From positions 1-16,659 of the forward strand of contig CALUCM010000025.1 of assembly GCA_943914555.1 (NCBI GenBank): a stretch of 16,659 nucleotides of DNA. The letters run 5' to 3'. Positions 1-7,496 of this stretch are shown here, piece after piece. Under the pieces are notes generated by a model. The model did not search any database. It was not told the DNA's origin and saw nothing but the letters and a program-made list of their open reading frames with translations. The translations under genes were made by a program, and so were the position numbers. How positions within the stretch are numbered: position 1 is the first letter of the stretch; each line of letters begins with the position of its first letter. This stretch comes from an uncultured Francisella sp. GTDB lineage: Bacteria; Pseudomonadota; Gammaproteobacteria; Burkholderiales; Neisseriaceae.

Positions 1-59
1 TTTCCATTGAAGAAAAAGAAATTGATACCGCTCAGTTAGAGTCGGATATTCCTTTTTAA
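1..59 (+). CDS. ssb: C-terminal end of probable single-stranded DNA-binding protein (partial)
   Basis: Only the last 18 codons are present, in frame from base 3, ending in ESDIPF and a TAA stop at 57-59. An acidic stretch followed by a terminal D-I-P-F is the hallmark tip of bacterial SSB, the peptide that docks repair and replication proteins, and the preceding residues are rich in E, D and Q as expected for the disordered tail. The OB-fold lies outside the window, so the identification rests on this tip alone. The stop is 15 bases before the nadE start, so the two genes are probably co-transcribed. Confidence 0.55.
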   Translation, partial: SIEEKEIDTAQLESDIPF

Positions 60-74
60 AGAAAGGAGCATCCG

Positions 75-1631
75 TTGAAGATTGCCATTTTACATATGGC
101 CAGTTTATGTGCTGATATCCAGACTAATACGCAATCGTTGTTAGAGGGTTGTGAGCAGGCTAAGCAAGCAGGTGTGCGCTTGTTATTGACGCCTGAATTT
201 GTTTTATGTGGTATGCCGCTGGGTGATTTACTTCATCATGATGCCCTTTATCAAGAGCTAGATCGGGCACTAGCTCGTTTACTGCAAGTGAAAGGAATTG
301 CGATTTTGTTTAGCGTTCCTCAACGTGTGCAAGGCAAAAATAAAATATGCGATTATCTCATTGACGATGGTCAAATACGGTATCAAGGATATCGTTGCGA
401 TGAGAAAGGTTCTGCATTTGCCGTATTCTCTTGTGATGATTTATCAATCGCTTTATGCAGCGAGCCAACAATGGTTGCGCAGGAGGCTTTGTTAACAGCC
501 GATTGTATTTTATATCGCTCGTTGGAGCCGTTTTATGATGGTTTAGAACCAATACTAAAAACAAATGCGCAGGCAATGACCCGCGTTCATAATTGCCCTG
601 TCATATGTGTACGCCCTTTGGCAGGTAATGATGAATTTCTATATGAAGGTGGTTCATTTGTTTTAGATCATACAGGTTCAACTGCATACCAAGCTTCTTT
701 TTTTATAGAGCAACTATGTATTTTAGATTACGATTCAGAACATGGAATACAGCCCCAGACAAAACAATTAACCGATCAACCTTCCGGCATCAAGCTTCTT
801 TATCATGCTATTGTATTTGCTTTGCAGCAGTATTTGCGTAAGAGCAAATTTACACGCTGCTGTCTGGGGTTATCGGGAGGTATTGATTCTGCATTGGTAT
901 TGGCTTTAGCAGTAGAAGCTGTGGGAGCAGAAAATTGTGAAGTTTTAATAATGCCCAGCCAATATAGTCATCCTATGAGTGAAGCTTTAGCTAGTCAAAT
1001 GGCGCGCTGTCTTAGAGTGCGCCATAGCACAGTGCCGATTACTCCCTTATTAAATCAATATAACCAAGCGTTATGCCCTGTTTTTAAAACAGATTGTCAA
1101 GGTTTGACTGAAGAAAATATTCAGGCGCGGATTCGTGGAGTGCTCATGATGGCATTATCCAATCAAACTGATGCTCTATTATTAGCTACAGGAAACAAAT
1201 CAGAAGAAGCAGTTGGGTACTGTACATTATACGGAGATACCAATGGTGGATTCGCACCAATTAAGGATTTATACAAGACGCAAGTATATGAGATGGCCCG
1301 TGACATTAATTTTAGAAAAGCTCAAGAAATTATCCCACAAGAAATCATCGCTCGCCCTCCCAGTGCTGAACTGAGACAAGATCAAAGGGATCAAGACAGC
1401 CTGCCAGCATATGAAGAACTAGACCAGATACTTGCTTTACTATTGGCTAACCGTTCTTTATCGGCCATTGTTGAAAAAGGATTTGATGAAAAAACAGTTA
1501 AGCACGTAATGCAATTATTGCGTCGTAGTGAATTTAAGAGACAGCAGGGCGTGGTTGGACCAAAACTTAGTGCAAGAAGCTTTGGTGTTGAATGGAACTA
1601 CCCTATGACCAATGTGTCTTATTTTTATTAG
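75..1631 (+). CDS. nadE: Glutamine-dependent-type NAD+ synthase with a diverged nitrilase domain
   Basis: Last step of NAD+ synthesis: amidation of nicotinic acid adenine dinucleotide using ATP, with ammonia normally taken from glutamine by an N-terminal nitrilase-type domain. The TTG start has AAAGGAG 6 bases upstream, and the preceding gene ends 15 bases before it. The C-terminal synthetase half (about residues 238-518) looks intact: P-loop SGGIDS at 267-272, EENIQARIRG near 346-355, TGNKSE at 372-377, YGD at 386-388 and RPPSAEL at 427-433. The N-terminal half (1-235) keeps Glu41 in TPEF and a Cys at 128, plus the GNDEFLYEGGSFVLD region. The usual Lys motif (K..LP.Y..F.E.R.F) is not recognisable, the segment before the Cys is shortened, and the CED and SPF..GK motifs are altered. 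Glutaminase activity is therefore doubtful, while synthetase function is likely. lolA follows after 20 bases. Confidence 0.93.
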   Translation: MKIAILHMASLCADIQTNTQSLLEGCEQAKQAGVRLLLTPEFVLCGMPLGDLLHHDALYQELDRALARLLQVKGIAILFSVPQRVQGKNKICDYLIDDGQIRYQGYRCDEKGSAFAVFSCDDLSIALCSEPTMVAQEALLTADCILYRSLEPFYDGLEPILKTNAQAMTRVHNCPVICVRPLAGNDEFLYEGGSFVLDHTGSTAYQASFFIEQLCILDYDSEHGIQPQTKQLTDQPSGIKLLYHAIVFALQQYLRKSKFTRCCLGLSGGIDSALVLALAVEAVGAENCEVLIMPSQYSHPMSEALASQMARCLRVRHSTVPITPLLNQYNQALCPVFKTDCQGLTEENIQARIRGVLMMALSNQTDALLLATGNKSEEAVGYCTLYGDTNGGFAPIKDLYKTQVYEMARDINFRKAQEIIPQEIIARPPSAELRQDQRDQDSLPAYEELDQILALLLANRSLSAIVEKGFDEKTVKHVMQLLRRSEFKRQQGVVGPKLSARSFGVEWNYPMTNVSYFY

Positions 1632-1651
1632 ATAAACAATAGGAAAAATTG

Positions 1652-2263
1652 ATGAAAAAACGACTGCGATATCACATAGTGGCCTTATTGGGTTTTGTTT
1701 TTTATTTTACTCCAGCTGATGGTTTATCAGCTTTGAATGCTTTTAACATTAAAGTTGATCATCTCAGCGGTCGTTTTTTCCAGACAGTAAAAAACAATAA
1801 AGGCAGTAAAAAGAGTTCAGGCTATTTTTATCTCTCTAGGCCAAAATATTTTAAATGGGTTTATTCTGTTCCCTATCAGCAGGTCATTGTTGGTGATGGT
1901 CGTTTTATGATGATATATGATGTTGATCTCAAACAGGTCATCAAGCGCAATCAGGCTCAAACCCTAGGCACTTCACCTGTTGCAGTATTGGCAAATAAAA
2001 ATGCCATTAATCAATCTTATACCTTAAAAAATGATGGAGAAAGTAAAGGAATAAGCTATGTACTGGCAACGCCTAAGCAGCAAGACGCAGGTTATCGTTA
2101 TATTCGTATGGGTTTTCGTGGTGATATACCCGTATCTATGGATTTGAAAGATAGTTTTGGGAACACTTCTTTTATTCAGTTTGAGCAATTATCAACACGT
2201 ACTCTTGCTAAAAGCATCTATTCTTTCACTCCTCCTAAGGGAGTTGATGTTTTACAACAGTAA
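1652..2263 (+). CDS. lolA: Outer-membrane lipoprotein carrier protein LolA
   Basis: Periplasmic chaperone that takes lipoproteins released by LolCDE at the inner membrane and hands them to LolB at the outer membrane. The 203-residue protein starts with a basic n-region (MKKRLR) and a hydrophobic stretch to about residue 22, a typical signal peptide. The family pattern is clear: F.Q near the start of the mature part, G.F.LSRP..F.W, the Y.QVIVGDG segment, YDVDLKQV, then LGTSPVAVL. ATG at 1652 is preferred over the TTG one codon earlier because AGGA at 1641-1644 is 7 bases from the ATG. It sits 20 bases after nadE, so probably in the same transcript. Its end lies 9 bases from the end of convergent yicC. 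Confidence 0.92.
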   Translation: MKKRLRYHIVALLGFVFYFTPADGLSALNAFNIKVDHLSGRFFQTVKNNKGSKKSSGYFYLSRPKYFKWVYSVPYQQVIVGDGRFMMIYDVDLKQVIKRNQAQTLGTSPVAVLANKNAINQSYTLKNDGESKGISYVLATPKQQDAGYRYIRMGFRGDIPVSMDLKDSFGNTSFIQFEQLSTRTLAKSIYSFTPPKGVDVLQQ

Positions 2264-2272
2264 GTCATTTAT

Positions 2273-3142
2273 TTACTCTATGTTCTGAATTTGCTCGCGC
2301 ATTTGTTCGATCAAAACTTTTAGTTCAATCGCATATTGTGAGAGTTCAATAAAGGCTGATTTGCTGGCTAGGGTATTGGTTTCTCGGTTAAGCTCCTGCA
2401 TCATGAAATCCAAGCGCTTACCTATGGGGTCTGTTTGGGAAGAAATGATTATCTGGGTTGCTTCTTTTATATGCGCTTGTAAACGAGATAATTCTTCATC
2501 GATATCAATTTTTTGTAAATAGTAAATTATCTCTTGATTAAAACGCTCTGCTTCTGGAGATGTTTGCAATAATTCCTCTAGTTTTTCTTTTAAACGCTGA
2601 GAATATTTATGTATACGAGCAGGTTGATTGATAAGTATTTCTTGAACCAGTTTATCTATTTTTGTGATTCGCTGTAATAGATGGTTTTTAAGGTGTTTTC
2701 CTTCATCCGTTCTGGTTTGTGAGAAATAGTGGAAAGTTTCTTCTAATTGAGAGAGTATTTTTTTCTCTAAGGCTTTAACATCTAATTCATTTTTCTTCAT
2801 CACGCCAGGAAAACGCAAAATATCACCCACACTTAGAGCGCTGACCTTACCTTCTTTTAATAATTGTTTATTCAAATAAAGTAGCTGCCTTGCCACCTCA
2901 TGATTTAATGAGAATTGGCTATAAAGGCAATCTTCTTGCACACAGAGACGACATTCCACTTTACCTCGGGCGATGCGAGAAGATAAAAATTTTTGCAATT
3001 TGTGTTCAAGAAAGCGCCATTCTTCTGGTAACTTGAATGATAAAGTGAGGTAGCGATGGTTAACGGATTTTAACTCAATGCTGATGGTTATTAGATCATA
3101 TGTTTGTTGCGTGATCGCATAGCCGGTCATGCTGGTGATCAT
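2273..3142 (-). CDS. yicC: YicC family endoribonuclease
   Basis: YicC proteins are a conserved bacterial family, shown in E. coli to be endoribonucleases that take part in small-RNA turnover. The 289-residue reading starts MITSMTGYA, matching the family's M..SMT.(F/Y)A start. It continues with ELKSVNHRYL, where the N-H-R is a family signature, and ends with the conserved region TDPIGKRLDFMMQELNRE.NTL.SK (about 242-265). The frame stays open for 33 more codons upstream, but that extension has no family similarity and runs into the rph control region. Start sites for the two are divergent and 112 bases apart. The yicC/rph divergent pairing is also found in E. coli. No strong ribosome binding site was seen before the chosen ATG. 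Confidence 0.93.
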   Translation of the reverse strand: MITSMTGYAITQQTYDLITISIELKSVNHRYLTLSFKLPEEWRFLEHKLQKFLSSRIARGKVECRLCVQEDCLYSQFSLNHEVARQLLYLNKQLLKEGKVSALSVGDILRFPGVMKKNELDVKALEKKILSQLEETFHYFSQTRTDEGKHLKNHLLQRITKIDKLVQEILINQPARIHKYSQRLKEKLEELLQTSPEAERFNQEIIYYLQKIDIDEELSRLQAHIKEATQIIISSQTDPIGKRLDFMMQELNRETNTLASKSAFIELSQYAIELKVLIEQMREQIQNIE

Positions 3143-3196
3143 GGTTTTTAGTAAACTAATTATTGATGGGGCGTTACTATAACTGAATTGGTAAGA

Positions 3197-3220
3197 ATTA
3201 TAAAGGAAAGCTTGTATAAT
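3197..3220. promoter_or_regulatory. Divergent -10 elements between yicC and rph
   Basis: A perfect TATAAT lies on the plus strand at 3215-3220, about 35 bases before the rph ATG. A second perfect TATAAT lies on the minus strand at 3202-3197, about 55 bases before the yicC ATG. Neither has a convincing -35 hexamer at normal spacing. The two core elements are only 12 bases apart, so polymerases at the two sites would probably exclude each other. Confidence 0.5.
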
Positions 3221-3254
3221 ACGGCCCTTTGCCAATATCATGAGGAATACGCAG

Positions 3255-3989
3255 ATGTATCAAAGATACGATCGATTGACAGATGCCATTAGAACCATTC
3301 AGCTAACCCCCGATTATTTGATACATCCAGAAGGCTCTGTACTGATAGAAGTAGGGCAAACTAAGGTGCTGTGTGCTGTGACTGTTGAAGATAAATTACC
3401 CCCTTTTTTAAAAGGGAAAAATTGTGGTTGGTTGACTGCTGAATATGGTATGTTACCGCGTTCTACTGGAACCCGTATGCGCCGAGAAGCAACGATTGGT
3501 AAACCTGTTGGACGCACACAAGAAATTCAGCGTTTAATTGGTCGATCTTTACGTCAGGCAATTGATTTAGAGGCAATTTCTGGTATACAGCTACTAGTTG
3601 ACTGTGATGTACTTCAAGCAGATGGTGGTACAAGAACAGCCAGTATTACCGGTGGTTATGTGGCTTTGCATTTGGCAATATTAAAATTATTAAAGGAAAA
3701 AATTATTGTTAAAAACCCTTTAAAAGAACAGATTGCAGCGGTATCAATGGGTATGGTGAATGGGATGGTGTTGATGGATTTGGATTATACTGAAGATTCT
3801 AACAGCGATAGTGATGTTAATATCGTGATGAATGCATCGCAGCAGATTATTGAAATACAAGGAACAGCAGAAAGAAAAGGTTTTAGCGCAGCAGAATTAT
3901 TGCAGATGGTCGATATGGCGCAAAGAACTATACCCATGTTTTTTCAAGCACAACAGCAAGCAATTGCTTGCGCTAAGGTTAATCAATAG
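3255..3989 (+). CDS. rph: Ribonuclease PH
   Basis: Phosphate-dependent 3'-to-5' exoribonuclease that trims the 3' ends of tRNA precursors, usually as a hexamer. Recognised by the family motifs in order: PEGSVLIEVGQTKVLCAVTVE near the N-terminus, the GR.QEIQRLIGRSLR segment carrying the phosphate-binding arginines, DCDVLQADGGTRTASITGG in the core, the SDVNIVMN active-site acids, and GTAERKGFS near the end. The length, 244 residues, is close to the usual 238. ATG at 3255 is chosen over ATG at 3240 because GAGGA at 3242-3246 is well placed for it and the first five codons of the longer version add nothing conserved. The final 11 bases overlap the 3' end of convergent rnhB. Confidence 0.95.
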   Translation: MYQRYDRLTDAIRTIQLTPDYLIHPEGSVLIEVGQTKVLCAVTVEDKLPPFLKGKNCGWLTAEYGMLPRSTGTRMRREATIGKPVGRTQEIQRLIGRSLRQAIDLEAISGIQLLVDCDVLQADGGTRTASITGGYVALHLAILKLLKEKIIVKNPLKEQIAAVSMGMVNGMVLMDLDYTEDSNSDSDVNIVMNASQQIIEIQGTAERKGFSAAELLQMVDMAQRTIPMFFQAQQQAIACAKVNQ

Positions 3990-4572
3990 TAGCAGCATTT
4001 ATTTTTCGTACTGGTGCGAAGCTCTTACGATGAATAGGACACGGGCCATGTTGGCGTAAAGCAGATAGATGTTGTGCTGTACCATATCCTTTGTGTTGTG
4101 CAAAACCATAAACAGGATAACGAGCATCCATAGCAAGCATCTCTTCATCACGCGTCACTTTAGCCAAAATAGAAGCCGCGCTAATATGTGGATGAGTTAA
4201 ATCACCTTTAATAATGCAGCGATAGGGTTGGTGTATATTTTTTGGTGCCTGTGTGCCGTCTATTTCAATCATATGTGGTGATAAAGAAAGTCCATTAATG
4301 GCTCGTTGCATTGCAAGCAGACTTGCTTGTAATATGTTGATGGTATCTATTTCCTCCACTGTTGCACTGGCAATGGAATAAGCTAGTGCTTGAGATCGGA
4401 TAGACTGGTCGAGACATTTACGTTTGATAGCAGATAACTTTTTTGAATCTGTTAAGCCTGGTAAATAAAATTGTGGCGGTAAAATCACTGCAGCGGCAAA
4501 TACACCACCTGCTAAAGGGCCGCGGCCTGCTTCATCAACACCTGCGGTCATAACTGGATTAGAAGAAAACAT
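3979..4572 (-). CDS. rnhB: Ribonuclease HII
   Basis: Cuts RNA in RNA-DNA hybrids and removes single ribonucleotides misincorporated in DNA. The 197-residue protein has the family motif AGVDEAGRGPLAG with catalytic Asp13 and Glu14, then DSKKLS, EIDGTQAP with the third acid, and ISAASILAKVTRDEEM with the fourth, followed by the typical Y...HKGYGT..H and HR.SF end. ATG at 4572 was chosen; a TTG at 4584 is also in frame but adds only four residues. The start is 23 bases from the start of divergent trmB, so its promoter probably lies inside trmB. No strong ribosome binding site is visible. The 3' end overlaps rph by 11 bases. Confidence 0.95.
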   Translation of the reverse strand: MFSSNPVMTAGVDEAGRGPLAGGVFAAAVILPPQFYLPGLTDSKKLSAIKRKCLDQSIRSQALAYSIASATVEEIDTINILQASLLAMQRAINGLSLSPHMIEIDGTQAPKNIHQPYRCIIKGDLTHPHISAASILAKVTRDEEMLAMDARYPVYGFAQHKGYGTAQHLSALRQHGPCPIHRKSFAPVRKINAATID

Positions 4573-4595
4573 TAATATTAACAACGGAAATGATC

Positions 4596-5297
4596 ATGGA
4601 AGCAAATGATAAAAGTAGTTTATTCATAGGTCAAATGAGAGGTGTAAAAAGTTATGTATTGCGTCAAACCCGGATTAGTCGGGCACAATCACGTGCATTT
4701 GATTCATACTTCTCTAAATGGGGTGTTTCATTTCAAACGCATTATTTGGATTTAGATCAACTATTTCAGCGAACAGCATGTAAGACATTAGAAATAGGTT
4801 TTGGTATGGGGACTTCTTTGCTACGTACGGCACAAAAACACCCGGAGATTGATTATCTGGGTATTGAAGTACACCGTCCTGGAGTAGGCAGTCTTTTGCA
4901 ACTGATTGAGAAAGAAAAAGTAAGTAATATACGTATTATTTGGCATGATGCAGTGCAAGTGCTTTCTTATATGGTTGCAAATAACTCGCTTGATGCTGTA
5001 CACATTTATTTTCCTGACCCATGGCCGAAAAAAAGGCATCATAAGCGACGCTTGATTCAAGGTCCCTTTGTGGCCCAGTTAGTACAGAAAATAAAGCTGG
5101 GAGGCTATTTACATCTGGCCACCGATTGGCAAGATTATGCGCAGCAAATGTTGAAGGTCTTATCAGCAGAACCATTGTTGTGCAATACAACGACAGATTT
5201 TGCGATAAGACCCAGTGATCGGCCACTAACCAAGTTTGAAGAGCGAGCGAAAACCTTAAATCATTGCATTTGGGATTTAATTTTTGCAAGATGCTAA
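4596..5297 (+). CDS. trmB: tRNA (guanine-N7-)-methyltransferase
   Basis: Makes 7-methylguanosine at position 46 of the variable loop of tRNAs, using S-adenosylmethionine. The cofactor-binding loop LEIGFGMGTSLL lies at about residues 65-76, YLGIEVHRPG follows at 87-96, and the family signature FPDPWPKKRHHKRR is at about 129-142. HLATDW and RPLTKFEERA complete the pattern. The length, 233 residues, is close to the usual 239. The second ATG, at 4596, is preferred because GGA at 4586-4588 is only one base from the ATG at 4590 but 7 bases from this one. It is divergent from rnhB with 23 bases between them, and convergent with dapB over a gap of about 100 bases. Confidence 0.95.
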   Translation: MEANDKSSLFIGQMRGVKSYVLRQTRISRAQSRAFDSYFSKWGVSFQTHYLDLDQLFQRTACKTLEIGFGMGTSLLRTAQKHPEIDYLGIEVHRPGVGSLLQLIEKEKVSNIRIIWHDAVQVLSYMVANNSLDAVHIYFPDPWPKKRHHKRRLIQGPFVAQLVQKIKLGGYLHLATDWQDYAQQMLKVLSAEPLLCNTTTDFAIRPSDRPLTKFEERAKTLNHCIWDLIFARC

Positions 5298-5403
5298 TTT
5301 AATGAGTTTTAATCGACTGGCGCTAGTTAAGACAACCTATTTGATCTCAAAAAAGAATGAATAGCCACTGTAGTAAGGTTAAGGTAACAATATGAATTAA
5401 AAA

Positions 5404-6231
5404 TTATGATTGATTCAGCAGTTGTGTTAACCCCAGTACATCATGCATAGAATACAGCCCTGGTGCTTTTTCTTTGAGCCAGGCAGCTGCTTGTAGTGCT
5501 CCTTTGGCAAATGTCAAGCGATTAGAAGCTTTGTGTGTAATTTCCAAGCGCTCACCTTCAGAAGCAAACATAACGGTATGTTCTCCTACAATATCACCAG
5601 CACGAATGCTGGCAAAGCCAATAGTTCCTTTTTCTCTTGGTTTTAGTTGTCCTGCACGGCAGTACACAGCAGTTTTTTCAAGAGTGCTATAACGTGCTTT
5701 TGTAACTGCCTCGGCTAAGGCCAAAGCAGTACCAGAAGGCGCATCAATTTTGTGTTTGTGATGTGCTTCAATGATTTCCACATCATAGCTGTTAGATAAG
5801 ATTCGCGCTGTCAAAGCGGTAAGAGCAAAACTTAAATTAACACCGATACTGAAATTCGGTGCCAAAACAATGGGTATGGTTCTAGCTGCCTTAATAATAG
5901 CTTGTTTCTGATCTTCATTAAATCCAGTGGTCCCAATTACGAAAGCAATATGATGTTGCTCACATAAAGAAAGATAGTCAATTGTGCCAAGAGGCTGAGT
6001 GAAATCAATCAGCACGTCAATTTTATGCTTGCGTACTAGTGCCTCTAAAGAGCTCTCTATGTTAATAGGTCTGCTGTTGAGTACTACTTGTTGATTATTT
6101 ACTCGCTTTCCTTCACTATGGTTTAGAGCAGCAACTAAGCTAAAATTCTCATTTGAGGTTTCTAAGGCCTGAATAAGCGCTTGACCCATTCTGCCATAGA
6201 CACCGCTGATAGCAAGTTGAATGGGTTTCAT
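5404..6231 (-). CDS. dapB: 4-hydroxy-tetrahydrodipicolinate reductase
   Basis: Second committed step from aspartate semialdehyde to diaminopimelate and lysine, reducing the DapA product with NAD(P)H in the cytoplasm. The 275-residue length matches the family (E. coli 273). The nucleotide-binding loop GVYGRMG is at 10-16, DFTQP at 76-80, IGTTGF at 99-104 and APNFSIGVN at 124-132. The catalytic signature EAHHKHKIDAPSGTAL is at 155-170, with His157/His158 and Lys161 in the expected places. The C-terminal HTVMF.S.GE.LE..H.A..R..FA.GAL..A.WL is also standard. It starts 18 bases after the bamE stop on the same strand, so the two form a likely operon. No lysine riboswitch was recognised upstream. 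Confidence 0.96.
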   Translation of the reverse strand: MKPIQLAISGVYGRMGQALIQALETSNENFSLVAALNHSEGKRVNNQQVVLNSRPINIESSLEALVRKHKIDVLIDFTQPLGTIDYLSLCEQHHIAFVIGTTGFNEDQKQAIIKAARTIPIVLAPNFSIGVNLSFALTALTARILSNSYDVEIIEAHHKHKIDAPSGTALALAEAVTKARYSTLEKTAVYCRAGQLKPREKGTIGFASIRAGDIVGEHTVMFASEGERLEITHKASNRLTFAKGALQAAAWLKEKAPGLYSMHDVLGLTQLLNQS

Positions 6232-6249
6232 AAGATCAAAAGATAGTTT

Positions 6250-6615
6250 TTAAGCAGAAGGAAGATGATTACTAACAGCAATATGATTCACAAAATCACC
6301 AGTGAAAGTCAATACAAGCCAGTTACGTTGATAGGCGTGATTACCACGAGAGACAGAGTAGACATAATGCCATACGTTATTGTGAAATGGATTTTCTAAT
6401 TGAGGCTCACCCAAAAGAGCAATTATTTCAGATTTGCTCATACCAGATTTCACTTGGCTCACTATTTGCGAATTTAGTTCATTACCTTGTTTAATCAAAA
6501 CCTTGTAACCTGGCACTTCATCATCCGGGCTGGTAAAGGGATTTTTTAGGCAAGAACATGCGTTTAGGGTAAGTATTAAAAGAGATAAAGTGGCCCATTT
6601 GGCGATAGATTTCAC
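6250..6615 (-). CDS. bamE: Outer-membrane assembly lipoprotein BamE (SmpA/OmlA)
   Basis: Small lipoprotein of the Bam complex, which inserts beta-barrel proteins into the outer membrane. The 121-residue reading starts at a GTG with AAAGGA 6 bases upstream. It begins VKSIAKWATLSL, a short basic signal followed by the lipobox LNAC, so Cys20 would be lipidated. The BamE domain follows: YKVLIKQGNELNSQIVSQVKSGMSKSEIIALLGEP, then NPFHNNVWHYVY and R.WLVLTF. An in-frame TTG 51 bases upstream has no ribosome binding site and would put 17 polar residues before the signal peptide, so it was not chosen. The gene is divergent from fur, as omlA is in Pseudomonas, and probably co-transcribed with dapB. Confidence 0.93.
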   Translation of the reverse strand: MKSIAKWATLSLLILTLNACSCLKNPFTSPDDEVPGYKVLIKQGNELNSQIVSQVKSGMSKSEIIALLGEPQLENPFHNNVWHYVYSVSRGNHAYQRNWLVLTFTGDFVNHIAVSNHLPSA

Positions 6616-6704
6616 AGTTTGTCCTTTCGTTTTCAGTGTATGATGCAACAGCGCTTTTCTCTTCAATATATTCTAACTAACTTAATAAAGCAGGTGTAAG
6701 CTGA

Positions 6705-6710
6705 ATTATA
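6705..6710 (-). promoter_or_regulatory. Probable -10 element of the bamE-dapB promoter
   Basis: A perfect TATAAT on the minus strand, about 90 bases before the bamE GTG. The flank GCGC directly upstream is unusual, and no good -35 hexamer is seen at 16-18 bases. Confidence 0.4.
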
Positions 6711-6768
6711 GCGCATTTTTTCAAGAAGATGTTAGAAACAATTTCGCATGAGCATGAAATTTTTAAGT

Positions 6769-6774
6769 TATAAT
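6769..6774 (+). promoter_or_regulatory. Probable -10 element of the fur promoter
   Basis: A perfect TATAAT on the plus strand, giving a leader of about 70 bases before the fur ATG. No good -35 is present; instead a short interrupted palindrome, CATGAGCATG at 6747-6756, occupies that position, which may suggest activator or repressor binding. No clear Fur box is seen here, so autoregulation by Fur is not supported by the sequence. Confidence 0.4.
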
Positions 6775-6853
6775 CACATACGATGTAAGTATGTTATCTG
6801 CTGAAATACTAAACTTGGCCGGTAGCAGACCTAACTAACACTGGGAGAGAACA

Positions 6854-7297
6854 ATGAATTATACGACTCAATTAAAAAGTAGCGGTTTAAAAGTGACGGG
6901 TCCTCGCTTGAAGATTCTGAATTTGTTTGAAACTCATCCTGATGAGCACATGAGCGCAGAAGATGTGTACCGTATTCTAATGGGTAAAAATATGGATATC
7001 GGGGTTGCCACGGTATATCGGGTATTGACTCAATTTGAGGAGGCAGGTATTTTAACGCGTCATCATTTTGACTCTAATAAGGCTGTTTATGAGCTAAATA
7101 ATGGCGAACAACACGATCATATTTTGTGTATCTACTGTGGTGAAGTAAAAGAATTTACTTCAGCAGATCTGAAAACATTACAGGATCGCATTGCTAAAGA
7201 AAATGACTATAACGTATTGGACCACTCTTTCTATATCTATGGAGTTTGTACAGCTTGTCAACAGAAAGATAAAGAGGGTAAATTTAAAAAACGCTAG
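6854..7297 (+). CDS. fur: Ferric uptake regulator Fur
   Basis: Iron-responsive dimeric repressor that binds Fur boxes when loaded with Fe(II). The 147-residue protein matches classical Fur throughout: the N-terminal winged helix GLKVTGPRLKIL (11-22), SAEDVYR, the recognition helix region IGVATVYRVLTQFEEAGI (49-66), then the dimerisation domain with metal ligands HDH (87-89), CIYCG (Cys92, Cys95) and a second pair CTAC (Cys132, Cys135). The DNA-binding half is very close to the E. coli protein. The ATG has GGGAG about 6 bases upstream. It is divergent from bamE and followed by an intrinsic terminator, so it is probably monocistronic. A strong Fur-box-like site lies near the right end of this window. 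Confidence 0.96.
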   Translation: MNYTTQLKSSGLKVTGPRLKILNLFETHPDEHMSAEDVYRILMGKNMDIGVATVYRVLTQFEEAGILTRHHFDSNKAVYELNNGEQHDHILCIYCGEVKEFTSADLKTLQDRIAKENDYNVLDHSFYIYGVCTACQQKDKEGKFKKR

Positions 7298-7340
7298 ATT
7301 TTAATAGTCGTACTAAATTAGCTATTATTTTTGAATTGTT

Positions 7341-7374
7341 ATCGACCATTAAATAAAACGGTTGATGTTTTTTT
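7341..7374 (+). terminator. Rho-independent terminator after fur
   Basis: Arms ATCGACC (7341-7347) and GGTTGAT (7360-7366) pair over seven positions with one G-T pair around a 12-base AT-rich loop, followed by a run of seven T at 7368-7374. It lies 43 bases after the fur stop and separates fur from rsgA. Confidence 0.75.
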
Positions 7375-7496
7375 GCGTATAAAGCTTTTATGGGTATGTT
7401 AGCATTTTATGCTTCAGTATTAAGAGGTGCTACTATCCACTAGATAAATAGAAGTTTCATAGTGTTTTCTAAAAGCAGGGATGTGAAGAACTTCGA

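Noticed and set aside
3143..3241. N-terminal extension of yicC by 33 codons
   Set aside because: The frame stays open, but the family begins at MITSMTGYA, and the extension would cover the rph promoter and have no similarity to YicC.
3240..3254. Upstream ATG for rph
   Set aside because: No ribosome binding site before it; GAGGA lies after this ATG and is well placed for the ATG at 3255.
4936..5289. Minus-strand open frame of 117 codons inside trmB
   Set aside because: It is the antisense shadow of a clearly conserved gene; the composition is not protein-like.
5298..5403. Possible bidirectional terminator between trmB and dapB
   Set aside because: No hairpin with an adjacent T-run on either strand could be found by eye.
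6616..6666. TTG start adding 17 residues to BamE
   Set aside because: It has no ribosome binding site and would place polar residues before the lipoprotein signal; GTG at 6615 has AAAGGA at ideal spacing.
6720..6853. Fur box for autoregulation upstream of fur
   Set aside because: No stretch comes near the Fur consensus; only the -10 element and a short CATG-based palindrome are visible.
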